From Halieaceae bacterium (GTDB lineage: Bacteria > Pseudomonadota > Gammaproteobacteria > Pseudomonadales > Halieaceae), in NCBI GenBank assembly GCA_902520195.1, contig CABYND010000001.1:217092-281091 (forward strand): a stretch of DNA of 64,000 nucleotides, given 5' to 3'. This document shows, one piece after another, positions 8,066-16,828 of the stretch (position 1 is its first letter; the number at the start of each line of letters is the position of its first letter). The position numbers and the translations under genes were made by a program. The notes under the pieces were generated by a model. It had not been told where the DNA came from. It ran no database searches and worked only from the letters and a program-made list of their open reading frames with translations.

Positions 8066-9410
8066 GCTGACCTCGCGCGATAATTTGCGCCATGGCGGCA
8101 GTTGCCTGCTCCATAGAGCATGCCTCGGTCGCACCCTGACGGAGAAACTCCAGCATCATGGGCCTGATCGCAATGGCTTTATCGAGCTCCAGGTCAGTGC
8201 CCTGCTCATAAGCCCCCACCATAATCAGATCCCTGTTTGACTCATACACTGACCACAACCGCCGAAATTCGGTCGCCATCTTGATTTCGTGCGCACCGAG
8301 CACCTTGGACGCCAATCTGGATATCGAGCCGCGCAAATTAATCGCGGGATAGAGCCCGGTATCAGCCAGTTCTCTGGATAACATAATCTGTCCGTCGAGC
8401 GAGGCCCGGGCCACCTCAACGATGGGATCCATGCCCTCATCGTGCTCGGAGAGCACGGTGTACACGCTGGTGATCGTGCCTGCGCCATCACCGGGACCGC
8501 CACGCTCCACCAGCTTTGGCAAATCACTGAAGACCGACGGCGGGTAGCCCTTGTTCGTAGGCGGCTCACCGGTGGCCAGACCAATCTCCCGTTGGGCATG
8601 CGCAATGCGGGTGAGACTGTCGCACAGTAGCAACACATCCTTTCCCTGATCGCGGAAATATTCCGCCACCAAGTGCGCCACTTCAGCCGCCTGACGTCTC
8701 ATGACGGATGCACAGTCAGAGGTCGCCAGAATCACCACAGACTTGCGCAAACCCTCGGGCCCGAGGCTCTCAGCAAGGAACTCGCCGGCCTCTCGGCCGC
8801 GCTCGCCGATGAGCGCCAGCACCACAACATCAGCAACTGTGTGACGGGTCATCATACCCAGCAACGTACTCTTACCTACGCCAGAGCCGGCTATCAAGCC
8901 GACTCGTTGACCCTTGGCGAGCGTCAAAACACCATTGATCGCGCGCACGCCCACATCCATTGGCGTCGATACCGGTTGGCGATGCAGCGCCGGGATGCTC
9001 CGACCATAAAAATTGGATACGAATCGCGGATGTATGAGTGGCTTGTCGTCCAGCGGATTACCCAGAGGGTCAATTACCCTGCCTAGTAAATGTGCGCCGA
9101 CTGGCAGACCCACACGAGGATTGACCAAGCGAATTCGGCTCTCCCGCGAGACCCCCACGGTCTCTGAAAAAGGGATCAACTTGAGCGTCTGGTCAGAGAA
9201 AGCCACCACCTCGGCGGGTACGTTGGGTGTCTCGGGGTCAGCCGTCTCGATTTCGCACATGGCGCCCAGAGGTGCCTGAAGGCCATCGCACTCCACAACA
9301 TGACCCGAGACATGCCTGATCTTGGCCCATGTCCAAGCATCAGGCGCAGCCAACTGGGGCCAGCCTCGGTCAGGCCGCGGCTGCTCAGTAGTGCGTGGGC
9401 TCGGGTTCAT
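8055..9410 (-). CDS. fliI: Flagellum-specific ATP synthase FliI
   Basis: FliI is the F1-beta-like hexameric ATPase that powers entry of export substrates. The 451 residues contain the Walker A motif in GLIAGSGVGKSTLLGM, the Walker B-region DVLLLCDSLTRIAHAQREI, the PPSVFSDLPKLVERGG block and the DGQIMLSRELA block of the type III secretion ATPases. The gene overlaps fliH by four bases (ATGA) and fliJ by 11, which suggests coupled production of the FliH-FliI-FliJ complex. Confidence 0.97.
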   Translation of the reverse strand: MNPSPRTTEQPRPDRGWPQLAAPDAWTWAKIRHVSGHVVECDGLQAPLGAMCEIETADPETPNVPAEVVAFSDQTLKLIPFSETVGVSRESRIRLVNPRVGLPVGAHLLGRVIDPLGNPLDDKPLIHPRFVSNFYGRSIPALHRQPVSTPMDVGVRAINGVLTLAKGQRVGLIAGSGVGKSTLLGMMTRHTVADVVVLALIGERGREAGEFLAESLGPEGLRKSVVILATSDCASVMRRQAAEVAHLVAEYFRDQGKDVLLLCDSLTRIAHAQREIGLATGEPPTNKGYPPSVFSDLPKLVERGGPGDGAGTITSVYTVLSEHDEGMDPIVEVARASLDGQIMLSRELADTGLYPAINLRGSISRLASKVLGAHEIKMATEFRRLWSVYESNRDLIMVGAYEQGTDLELDKAIAIRPMMLEFLRQGATEACSMEQATAAMAQIIARGQHGH

Positions 9411-10189
9411 GAATCCAGTAGCGAATCAGGGAACTGCGCTACCAGTTGCTCACGCAACTGATCAAATTCGCACTCAAGCAGTCGATCAATGACCAGATGG
9501 TCGTACTGAACAGAGATATCACCATCATTCAGATCCGGATCGACCGTTACAGAAACGGATCGGTCAGCCAACATTTCGGAGAGCTGCTCCTCGGGCAGCA
9601 CTGCTGCCATCGCAGCGGACACCTTGATTTCCACCGGGACGCCGTCAGGAAATTCAATGTGCTCCAACGCGGTATTGAGATAAGCGCGGAATGCCTGCTC
9701 ATCGACTTTGAGCGACTGCAAACAAACGGTTTTGGCGATGTCGAGTGACAGATCTGTTACCACAGGCCAGATTCTGGGGAGTGCGTCCATCTGAGTCTGA
9801 ATCGCCTCAAAGAAGCGCTCGGCCAGCGCTTCCCGCTGCTGACTCTCCAAGTTGGATTGCCTGATGCCCTCTGCGACGCCCTCCTGAAACTTAGCTTCGA
9901 GCAGTTGGTCAATATCGATTTCTTGCTCTTCTCCCGCCTCTGCCTCATCGATAGCCGCCACATCAGCAGCATCCGACGCGGACCCCTCTGCCGGCTCGAG
10001 ATCGCTCTCCTCTTCATCGGTATCGTTCTCTGTGCTGATCTGCTGCCAATGTGCTTCCTCAAAGCCCATCGGGCGCGCAGAGAGGTCCCCGGCAGCTGAG
10101 GCTTCACTGAAGGCTTTGGCGCGCCGATCAGCAGCGAGGAGTTCATTTAGCTCCCACACGACAGTGTCAGTGGCTTTAGACAAAGTCAT
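9407..10189 (-). CDS. fliH: Flagellar export ATPase regulator FliH
   Basis: FliH forms the dimeric peripheral stalk that binds FliI and anchors it to FliN. I start it at MTLSKATDTVVWELNELL, giving 260 residues. This start overlaps the end of fliG by 14 bases, and the longer in-frame extension lies wholly inside fliG. The central region is acidic (runs of Glu/Asp at about residues 55-100). It is followed by a helical segment with FliH-like small-residue spacing and the C-terminal FliI-binding domain (DLSLDIAKTVCLQSLKVDEQAF ... SVTVDPDLNDGDISVQYDHLVIDRLLE). Confidence 0.9.
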   Translation of the reverse strand: MTLSKATDTVVWELNELLAADRRAKAFSEASAAGDLSARPMGFEEAHWQQISTENDTDEEESDLEPAEGSASDAADVAAIDEAEAGEEQEIDIDQLLEAKFQEGVAEGIRQSNLESQQREALAERFFEAIQTQMDALPRIWPVVTDLSLDIAKTVCLQSLKVDEQAFRAYLNTALEHIEFPDGVPVEIKVSAAMAAVLPEEQLSEMLADRSVSVTVDPDLNDGDISVQYDHLVIDRLLECEFDQLREQLVAQFPDSLLDS

Positions 10190-11243
10190 CTCCACGACCC
10201 GCAAGTACCAGTTCGCCGGCATCAGACAGCTTTCTTGCAATACGCATGATATTTTTCTGAGCGTCCTCAACATCAGAGATACGCATCGGGCCCTTCGACT
10301 CCATATCATCAATGAACATGGCCTTAGCCCGTTGCGACATGTTGTCAAAGAATTTGTCGCGGGTCTCTTCACTGGCGCCCTTCAACGCGACCATTAGCAA
10401 ATCAGATTCGATGTTGCGCATCATTACCTGAATGGCGCGGTTGTCGACCATCGACAGGTTCTCAAAAGTGAACATGTTGTCTTGAATCTGAAGCGTCAGG
10501 TCCTCGTCCAGCTGGGTCAGAGACTTCATCACAGAAGTTTCAAGATCGACTTTGACAAAGTTCATGATCTTTGCGGCTGTCTTAACGCCACCAAAGCTCG
10601 ACGATTGCGCGGAGGAGTTACTGGAGAACTGCTCAGACATGATGCGCTCCAGCTCTTCCATAGCGGATGGCTGAACGGTCTCAAGACTGGCCACACGCTG
10701 CATGACCTCACCACGATTCTCTGGCGGTAAAAAACTCAACACGTCGGCGGCGACGTCGTATTCCAACACCGAGAGAATGATGGCAATCACCTGCGGGTGC
10801 TCGTTGATAATCATGTCCGAAATCGCACGGGCATCCATCCAACGCAGAATCTCCAAACCCTTGGTTGATCCACCAGGCAGAATGCGGCTCAAGACCGTGC
10901 TGGCCTTGTCGTCACCTAGCGCACGCTTCAAAACGGATTCGACATAGTCTGTCGTGCCAAGACCCAGGTTCGTCTGTTGCTTGATAGTGCCAACGAAATC
11001 ATCGAGCACCGCGCTCACGGTTTCCTGTGAGAGATCAACGACACCCACCATCGCCGAACCCAGAGCCTGCACCTCACGAGGGTTCATGTAACGAATGATA
11101 TCCGACGCCTGCGTCTCCCCCATAAGCAGCATAATGACCGCCGCTCGCTCAGTGGTTGTCATGGTCTCCAGCTCTTCACGAACGAAGTCCGGGAGCTCCG
11201 TTTCGCCATCTCCTTGCGGAATGTTTGTTGCTGCCTCTGCCAT
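10176..11243 (-). CDS. fliG: Flagellar motor switch protein FliG
   Basis: FliG connects the MS ring to the C-ring and interacts with the stator. The 355-residue product has the FliG N, M and C domains. Recognisable blocks are MTTTERAAVIMLLMGETQASDIIRYM (N), EHPQVIAIILSVLEYDVAADVLSFLP (M, containing the EHPQ motif) and the charged C-terminal helix MSQRAKAMFIDDMESKGPMRISDVEDAQKNIMRI that contacts MotA. An unusual N-terminal extension (about 25 residues, acidic) precedes the conserved part. It is 13 bases downstream of fliF. Confidence 0.96.
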   Translation of the reverse strand: MAEAATNIPQGDGETELPDFVREELETMTTTERAAVIMLLMGETQASDIIRYMNPREVQALGSAMVGVVDLSQETVSAVLDDFVGTIKQQTNLGLGTTDYVESVLKRALGDDKASTVLSRILPGGSTKGLEILRWMDARAISDMIINEHPQVIAIILSVLEYDVAADVLSFLPPENRGEVMQRVASLETVQPSAMEELERIMSEQFSSNSSAQSSSFGGVKTAAKIMNFVKVDLETSVMKSLTQLDEDLTLQIQDNMFTFENLSMVDNRAIQVMMRNIESDLLMVALKGASEETRDKFFDNMSQRAKAMFIDDMESKGPMRISDVEDAQKNIMRIARKLSDAGELVLAGRGDDFV

Positions 11244-11255
11244 CTTCCAGCTCCC

Positions 11256-13187
11256 TTAGACGGGTTTAATCATTCTCTTCAGTACGTTAGCAACACGGCC
11301 TGCGTCCTCTGCAACAAGCAGTCGCACCACGGCCACTTTGTCATCATAGCTGTTGGCTGTGTCGAGCATATCGGCTGAAATAGCAGACTTTTTGGGCTTG
11401 AGTTTGGCCTTAATCTCGTCAAGAGATTCCCCCTCCTCAAGCGCCTTTCTGTCAGCCACGCTGAGCTCGCCGTCTATCAATTGCTCCGCGAGCAAGGCAT
11501 CGCTCTCCTCAATCTTAGGCATATAGACCCGCAGGACCGGGGCAATGACCAGCAGGAAGAAAGCAATCAGTCCAATCGACGTCATTCCATGGCGGCCCCA
11601 CTCGATAATGGCGGGGTCCTTGTGCCAAGGCAACTGGTAATCCTGTGGCGGGTCGGTGAAGAAGGGCGCCGAGGTCATTGAGAGTGAGTCACCGCGCGCC
11701 TCGTCATAGGGCAGGGCGGCAACGACCAGAGTGCGGAACCGTTCGATCTCTTCGACCATAAATCGCTGTAACTCCGCGCCAGGAATGGGGGCTAGCGATG
11801 CTGAGGCACCCTCCAGACCCGTCTCGGCATCTTCATCTACTTCTTCTGCAAGCAGGTCTTCAGTGACGGTGGATCCCTCATCGAGAGAGGCGTAGTAACG
11901 GCGCTTCGCCAGATCCCGCAACGCTTCCTCATTGATGATGACGCCGGCTGTCATAGAGGTCACGCGACCTGTCTGTTCTTTCACAAACCGGATCTCTTTA
12001 TCGAGCTCATAGTTACGCGTGGTTTGCTCACGCTCAGTAGTAGCGGTTTCGGTATTGGCTGGGTTCTCGGCGACCTCACCCTCCGGTACAACCTCTGGCT
12101 GGTCGGGTGGAATGTTGGTGGTGCCGCCCGGCACCCCCGATGCAGCGATACCGGTCTGCGTATCTGAGGTGATCACCTCAGACCGGACTTCTGCTCCGCC
12201 CCCCTCGAGATCCAGATACTGCTCAGTGGTGGTTTCACGCTGAGTGAAATCCATCTCCAGATTGACGACGGTTCGCACGTTGCCGCCACCCAATGCCGGG
12301 ATGAGAAGCTCGCGAATACGGTCAGCCAATTCTGCTTCTCGCTCCGCTTCAAAACGCGCGTTGTTAAGGGCGGGGGTGCCATCTTTTTCAGCATTGCTGC
12401 CAGTTAGCAAGTTGCCGTAGTGATCTACCACTGTGACGTCCTGCGTGGCGAGATAGGGCACACTGGCGCTGACCAAGTGAACGATTGAAAGTACCTGTGC
12501 GGGGTCAACGACTCTACCCCGGTATGGCTTGACGATCACCGAGGCTTTGGCAGGTTGCCGATCGCGGACAAAGACGCTTTGCTTGGGCGCCGCTAAATGA
12601 ACCCGGGCCATTTCTATCGTGCTGATCTCGGAAATAGTGCGCGCGAGTTCAATCTCGATCGCATTGTTGTATTTCACTTGCTCCATAAATTGGCTGGTTG
12701 TCATCGAGCTGTCATCAGCCAGCGAGCCCATGCCACCCTCGGCTGCAGCCCTGGGGATGCCCTGGGATGCTAAAAAAATTCGCGCCGCTTGAAACACATT
12801 CTCGGGCACCTCGAGACGCCCGGTGGATTTGTTAATTCGGACGTCGTAATTAGCAGATTTCAGCGCCTCAAAAGCCAACTGAACATCGGCCTGCTCCATG
12901 CCATCAGAAACGCTTCGGTAAGGCGTAGACATCATCACCGACCAAAAAATCAGCACCACCAGCAAGGACAAAAGACCGACGATAGCGGGCATAGCTCGAC
13001 GCACAGCAGGCTGTGACAGCACGTCTCTCAAAGTGGGCATCGCCTGAGCCTGATTCGCAGGCGCTGCGCCGGCCCGCTCAGCAGGCACAGTGGTGCTGCC
13101 TGTCTCGATGGGCGCGTTACTGCCGGTGTCTACTTCGGTAGCTGACCCCTCTATCGGCGGTCGTTCTTCGAGTGCTGCTTCCATCAT
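11256..13187 (-). CDS. fliF: Flagellar MS-ring protein FliF
   Basis: FliF builds the MS ring, the first structure of the basal body. The 643 residues have two membrane segments (about residues 63-85 and 540-560) around a periplasmic part. The secretin-like ring-building motifs include YRSVSDGMEQADVQLAFEALKSANYDV and RVHLAAPKQSVFVRDRQPAKASVIVKP. The C-terminal tail binds FliG. A 45-residue Glu/Thr/Ala-rich cytoplasmic N-terminus is longer than in enteric FliF. The start is the first of two Met codons (MMEAALEERPP). Confidence 0.95.
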   Translation of the reverse strand: MMEAALEERPPIEGSATEVDTGSNAPIETGSTTVPAERAGAAPANQAQAMPTLRDVLSQPAVRRAMPAIVGLLSLLVVLIFWSVMMSTPYRSVSDGMEQADVQLAFEALKSANYDVRINKSTGRLEVPENVFQAARIFLASQGIPRAAAEGGMGSLADDSSMTTSQFMEQVKYNNAIEIELARTISEISTIEMARVHLAAPKQSVFVRDRQPAKASVIVKPYRGRVVDPAQVLSIVHLVSASVPYLATQDVTVVDHYGNLLTGSNAEKDGTPALNNARFEAEREAELADRIRELLIPALGGGNVRTVVNLEMDFTQRETTTEQYLDLEGGGAEVRSEVITSDTQTGIAASGVPGGTTNIPPDQPEVVPEGEVAENPANTETATTEREQTTRNYELDKEIRFVKEQTGRVTSMTAGVIINEEALRDLAKRRYYASLDEGSTVTEDLLAEEVDEDAETGLEGASASLAPIPGAELQRFMVEEIERFRTLVVAALPYDEARGDSLSMTSAPFFTDPPQDYQLPWHKDPAIIEWGRHGMTSIGLIAFFLLVIAPVLRVYMPKIEESDALLAEQLIDGELSVADRKALEEGESLDEIKAKLKPKKSAISADMLDTANSYDDKVAVVRLLVAEDAGRVANVLKRMIKPV

Positions 13188-13215
13188 CTGTTACCTCTTG
13201 TCCATGCCTGGCATA

Positions 13216-13545
13216 TCAGACCGGCATACTCATGACATCTTGATAGGCCTTCAGGACCTTATTTCGAACTTGAAGCGTGGCCTCGAACGCCACCGATGCA
13301 CGCTGTGAATCAAGCAAGACATCGGTAACGCTGACGTCTCCCGACGCTTCAAAGGCTGTTTTGGTCTCGGCTGAGCGCATTTGCGTTGCATTGACCGATC
13401 GGATGGCTGCCAACAGATCTGACGCAAAACGCGACTGCTGCTGTTCATTGCTGATACCCAAAGACGCGTCAGCGGCGCGGCTATTGGCTATTTCGGCCTG
13501 TCGGATGACGCTCATTACACCCTGCATATTGGTTTTATCAATCAT
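13216..13545 (-). CDS. fliE: Flagellar hook-basal body protein FliE
   Basis: FliE is the small rod-MS-ring junction protein and an early export substrate. The 109 residues show the family's C-terminal block, SVTDVLLDSQRASVAFEATLQVRNKVLKAYQDVMSMPV, which is a near-perfect match to the conserved FliE terminus. The start overlaps the stop of the upstream flrC-like gene by four bases (ATGA), so the regulator and the first structural gene are translationally coupled. Confidence 0.95.
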   Translation of the reverse strand: MIDKTNMQGVMSVIRQAEIANSRAADASLGISNEQQQSRFASDLLAAIRSVNATQMRSAETKTAFEASGDVSVTDVLLDSQRASVAFEATLQVRNKVLKAYQDVMSMPV

Positions 13546-15017
13546 GAGGCACCTATCGATTGCAAGCTGTCAGCCTCTGCTGCCTTCAGCTTTTGTAATT
13601 TGTGTCGTAGCGTTCTCGGGCTGATGCCCAAACGCTCTGCCGCCTCTTTTTTGGAGTCGGTTTCCTGCAAGGCCGCCTGAATCAGCTGCCATTCCGCCTG
13701 CTCTTTGGCCGAGACCAAGTCCTGATCGGATTGAATGACATGCTCGTTGCACTGAGGTTTCGCCATATCGGGAGTCGTCAGTTCAGCAGGCGCTTCTGGA
13801 AGTGAAGCGGGCGCAAACTCCAGCGCATCGAAATAAATGTGCTCGGGTTGAATCACATTGTGAATCGCAAGCACCTTGGCGCGACAAATAACATTGTCGA
13901 GCTCCCGCACATTGCCGGGCCATTGATGCTGCAGTAGCTGCTGAATCGCGGCTTCGTCGATTTCCATACCGATGCCCGCAATCTGCTCGGAAGCGGCAAA
14001 ACTGATTGCCAGCTGCCGGATATCTTCTGGGCGCTCCCGCAGGGGTGGTATGCCGATATGGAAGGCGTTCAGCCGGTAGAGCAGGTCTTCTCTGAATTCA
14101 CCTCGCTTGACCAACTCAACCAGATCCCGGTTGGTGGCCGCTACCAGGCGAACATCGAAGCTTACCTCTCGGGTGCTGCCTATCCGCGCGGCTTTACGCT
14201 CCTGAATCACACGCAACAACTTGGGCTGAATATGCAAGGGCAGCTCACCTACCTCATCGAGAAACAACGTGCCGTTGTGCGCGTCCTCAAAAATACCCGG
14301 CTGGTCTTTGATGGCGCCCGTAAATGAGCCTTTCATGTGACCAAATAAAATACTCTCCACCAGATGTTCAGGCATCGCGGAACAGTTCAGCGCGATAAAC
14401 GGACCCGTCGCTCGGGCAGAGGCGTTATGCAGAATTTGCGCTACCACCTCTTTACCCACCCCAGAGGGGCCTGACAGCAGCGCAGTCACATCCACTTGAG
14501 CGACCCGCTGGACCAACGCCAACATCGCTTTGCTTACCGGGTCACTGAATATCACCTGCTTCCGCTGTCCTCGCGACGAAATAGCAGGCGCAGACGGTGT
14601 AGAGGAAGAAGCAGCGCCAGAGCGAGATTTGGAAGAGGTCTCGAGTGCTTCGGCACAGCTTAACGCGGTCTCAGCCAACGCCACCCAATCGCTGTCATCT
14701 GCGTAAGTCACGAATGCGTCAAAGCCCCCCACGCCGATGAGGTGTGCCAATTTGAGATCACCGGCGGGCATGAGAATGACCGACGACTCCGGGGCGTGCT
14801 CAAGAATCTGGAGCAAATAAGGTTCTTCCTGTGACCAAGCGGGCCCCACTGCGACGCAGGAAGCGGCGCTGTCAGTAATCCGCTCAGCAAAAACCTCAGG
14901 TGCCTGCGTCAGCCGAACGATTGAATGCCATGAGCTACCGCTCAGGCACTCCTCGGGAAAGCCGGTCCCGCGCACCGAAAGCACATTTAATTGAACTGTC
15001 TCTGACTCTTTGGACAC
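13542..15017 (-). CDS. flrC: Sigma-54-dependent flagellar activator, FlrC/FleR-like, with degenerate receiver
   Basis: This 491-residue protein is an enhancer-binding activator of RpoN promoters, probably of hook, rod and fliE-type genes. The AAA+ domain has Walker A GPSGVGKE (residues 183-190), Walker B LFLDEV (251-256) and the sigma-54 contact loop as GSFTGA (230-235; consensus GAFTGA). A Fis-type helix-turn-helix is at about 452-478. The first 125 residues have receiver-like size and strand pattern, but no Asp occupies the expected phospho-acceptor strand ([13 protein letters not shown]) and the switch Lys region is not recognisable. No FlrB/FleS kinase gene lies between this gene and fleQ. 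The start is GTG with a GGAAG ribosome-binding site seven bases upstream; an upstream ATG runs into a stop at once. Confidence 0.88.
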   Translation of the reverse strand: MSKESETVQLNVLSVRGTGFPEECLSGSSWHSIVRLTQAPEVFAERITDSAASCVAVGPAWSQEEPYLLQILEHAPESSVILMPAGDLKLAHLIGVGGFDAFVTYADDSDWVALAETALSCAEALETSSKSRSGAASSSTPSAPAISSRGQRKQVIFSDPVSKAMLALVQRVAQVDVTALLSGPSGVGKEVVAQILHNASARATGPFIALNCSAMPEHLVESILFGHMKGSFTGAIKDQPGIFEDAHNGTLFLDEVGELPLHIQPKLLRVIQERKAARIGSTREVSFDVRLVAATNRDLVELVKRGEFREDLLYRLNAFHIGIPPLRERPEDIRQLAISFAASEQIAGIGMEIDEAAIQQLLQHQWPGNVRELDNVICRAKVLAIHNVIQPEHIYFDALEFAPASLPEAPAELTTPDMAKPQCNEHVIQSDQDLVSAKEQAEWQLIQAALQETDSKKEAAERLGISPRTLRHKLQKLKAAEADSLQSIGAS

Positions 15018-15050
15018 CGCGTTACTTCCACATTGCGTGCTTGATTACGC

Positions 15051-15066
15051 AGCAAACAGGAGGCCA
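15051..15066 (-). promoter_or_regulatory. Sigma-54 (-24/-12) promoter for flrC-fliE operon
   Basis: Read on the minus strand this is TGGCCTCCTGTTTGCT. It matches the RpoN consensus TGGCACG-N4-TTGCA at the essential GG (-24) and GC (-12) with correct spacing. Transcription would begin near 15040, giving a leader of about 23 bases that contains the GGAAG ribosome-binding site. This fits known Pseudomonas/Vibrio hierarchy, where FleQ/FlrA with RpoN turns on fleSR/flrBC and fliE. Confidence 0.7.
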
Positions 15067-15140
15067 TCATAAGAAATACTAATAATATGAGTGGCTTATA
15101 GATTTGAAGGGGATTAAAAATCGATAAAATTGACAGCAAC

Positions 15141-15154
15141 GTCAATTTTTTGAC
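15141..15154 (-). promoter_or_regulatory. FleQ-type binding box
   Basis: The 14 bases GTCAATTTTTTGAC form an inverted repeat. The minus-strand reading, GTCAAAAAATTGAC, differs by one base from the Pseudomonas FleQ consensus as I remember it (GTCANTAAATTGAC). A further TTGAC half-site lies at 15130-15134. The box is about 75 bases upstream of the -24 element, a usual distance for an enhancer. It also lies only 10 bases past the fleQ stop. Confidence 0.6.
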
Positions 15155-15163
15155 ACGTATTCG

Positions 15164-16267
15164 TCAGCGTTTTGCGATAGTAAGCCTGCCCATTTTTTCA
15201 ATCAGGGTCGTACGTTTCACCCCCAGCAGCCGGGCAGCCTCTGAGATGTTGCTATTGGCGTCCGCAAGTGCCTTTTCGATCAACTGGCGCTCAAAATCAG
15301 TAACACGATCCTTGAGGGATGCCTCATTCAGGGCCACATGCGCAGGCGCCTCGGCAGCTGTGATGCCCAGAACCCTGGCGAGGCCGTCTTCATCCTCGCC
15401 CACCGCGCTGACCTTACCCAGTGCCAGGGCGGCTGCATCCCACGCGCCCGCTGAGTCCGGCGCAGAAGCTGCGCTGCTTTCCGCGCCCATCAGGCTCATC
15501 ATCTGAGGCGGCAGGAAGTCCGCAGGCAATTCGTAAAGGTTAATATTTTCTCCGGGGTACAAGGCGGATAACCGACGGCAGAAGTTCTCCAACTCCCGCA
15601 CATTGCCCGGCCAATGGTAGGCCTGAAGCAGACTGACGGAGCGCGCATTCAGCTTGATCGGGTCTCCCTGCAGGGCATACGCAGCGCTGAAGTGATCAAA
15701 GAGCTCAACGATCTCCTCGGGTCGCTCCCTCAGGGAAGCGACAGTGATGGGAATCACGTTCAATCGAAAAAACAGGTCCTCACGAAATTGCCCTGTTTCT
15801 ATCAAGGACTCCAGCGGTTTGTGAGTGGCTGAGATAATCCTCACATCGACGGGAATCTCCTTACCGGAGCCGACGGGTGTGACTACGCCCTCCTGCACCA
15901 CTCGCAACAGCTTTGCCTGTAGGTCTGGAGGCATATCCCCAATCTCGTCGAGTAGTAGCGAGCCGCCGTCAGCTAGACGCATCCTCCCCTGATAGCTACT
16001 CACCGCGCCGGAGAAAGCGCCCTTTTCGTGACCAAATATTTCACTCTCCAACAGCTCGTTGGGAATGGCGCTGCAATTCACCGCGACAAAGCCACCCTTG
16101 GGATCTCGGCCAGATAACCGATGGATCTCGCGCGCCACTAGCTCCTTACCTACACCCGTCGGGCCACGCACCAGAACCGGCGCGTCGGTGGGCGCCACTC
16201 GTTCCAGGTGCGCCAGCAACTCCCGTGTCACGGCACTAGTACCTATCAAGCTTTGTTGCGTGGCCAT
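15164..16267 (-). CDS. fleQ: FleQ/FlrA-like flagellar master regulator lacking the N-terminal domain
   Basis: This is a sigma-54 enhancer-binding protein of 367 residues that begins directly at the AAA+ domain (MATQQSLIGTSAVTRELLAHLERVA). FleQ of Pseudomonas is about 490 residues and carries a receiver-like domain first. Walker A is GPTGVGKE (35-42), the sigma-54 loop reads GAFSGA (83-88), and Walker B is LLLDEIGD (104-111). The C-terminal end EAARLLGVKRTTLIEKMGRL is the FleQ-type helix-turn-helix. The Pseudomonas LFRS segment just before LVGTS, involved in c-di-GMP binding, is replaced here by TQQS. No in-frame extension is available because another gene ends 21 bases upstream. Function as top regulator of the flagellar cascade is inferred from similarity and position. 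Confidence 0.85.
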   Translation of the reverse strand: MATQQSLIGTSAVTRELLAHLERVAPTDAPVLVRGPTGVGKELVAREIHRLSGRDPKGGFVAVNCSAIPNELLESEIFGHEKGAFSGAVSSYQGRMRLADGGSLLLDEIGDMPPDLQAKLLRVVQEGVVTPVGSGKEIPVDVRIISATHKPLESLIETGQFREDLFFRLNVIPITVASLRERPEEIVELFDHFSAAYALQGDPIKLNARSVSLLQAYHWPGNVRELENFCRRLSALYPGENINLYELPADFLPPQMMSLMGAESSAASAPDSAGAWDAAALALGKVSAVGEDEDGLARVLGITAAEAPAHVALNEASLKDRVTDFERQLIEKALADANSNISEAARLLGVKRTTLIEKMGRLTIAKR

Positions 16268-16288
16268 CAGTGGGTCAGCGCCAGTGTC

Positions 16289-16624
16289 TCATCGACAGGG
16301 ATCCGCTGACTGGGCCACGGTACTGCTGGTCTGATTAGAGGTGCTGTTAACGGTGTTGGCTTGGATCATGCTCGCGCCCACGACAATATCCGAATTGGCG
16401 ACGGGTTGAGTCTGCTTGCGGCGGCTTGTTTGCCCCGCGCCAACGACAACCACCACATTACCCACCAACTGTTGCGAGCTGGGACCCAACTGGGTTCGGC
16501 TGGAGATACCTTGCTGATCCATCTGCTCACAGACATCCTTATAAGAAGCGCTGGCCAGTGGCTCGGCAAAAGCAACCGGGTAGCAAAATAAGAGCGTTAA
16601 GAATGCGATGAATTTCAGTTTCAT
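16289..16624 (-). CDS. Small secreted protein of unknown function upstream of fleQ
   Basis: I do not recognise this 111-residue protein. It has a clear signal peptide (MKLKFIAFLTLLFCYPVAFA, cleaved before EPLASAS), a short helical part with one Cys (YKDVCEQMDQQGI), a hydrophobic Val/Gly segment (VGNVVVVVGAG), a basic patch and a Ser/Thr/Asn/Gln-rich tail ending in DPCR. The two Cys could form a disulfide in the periplasm. The start chosen is the Met at the signal peptide; the frame continues 16 codons upstream without support. It ends 21 bases before fleQ on the same strand, so the two are probably co-transcribed. Confidence 0.7.
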   Translation of the reverse strand: MKLKFIAFLTLLFCYPVAFAEPLASASYKDVCEQMDQQGISSRTQLGPSSQQLVGNVVVVVGAGQTSRRKQTQPVANSDIVVGASMIQANTVNSTSNQTSSTVAQSADPCR

Positions 16625-16828
16625 TTGAATACTCGTCCCCCTCCCCAGATTAGCCCCCCGGGCGCGACACACTCATACAGGCGGGCTCCTTGGAAGTGAC
16701 TGATGGCATGCCGGCCGGTGTGCAGACATGTCTCTTTTTGCACTTACGTTCATCGAAGCTTGCTGGCAACATACTTCAAGGACGAAAAAGCGGCAACTGC
16801 CGGGGCAGTGGCCGATTGTAACAAGGAT

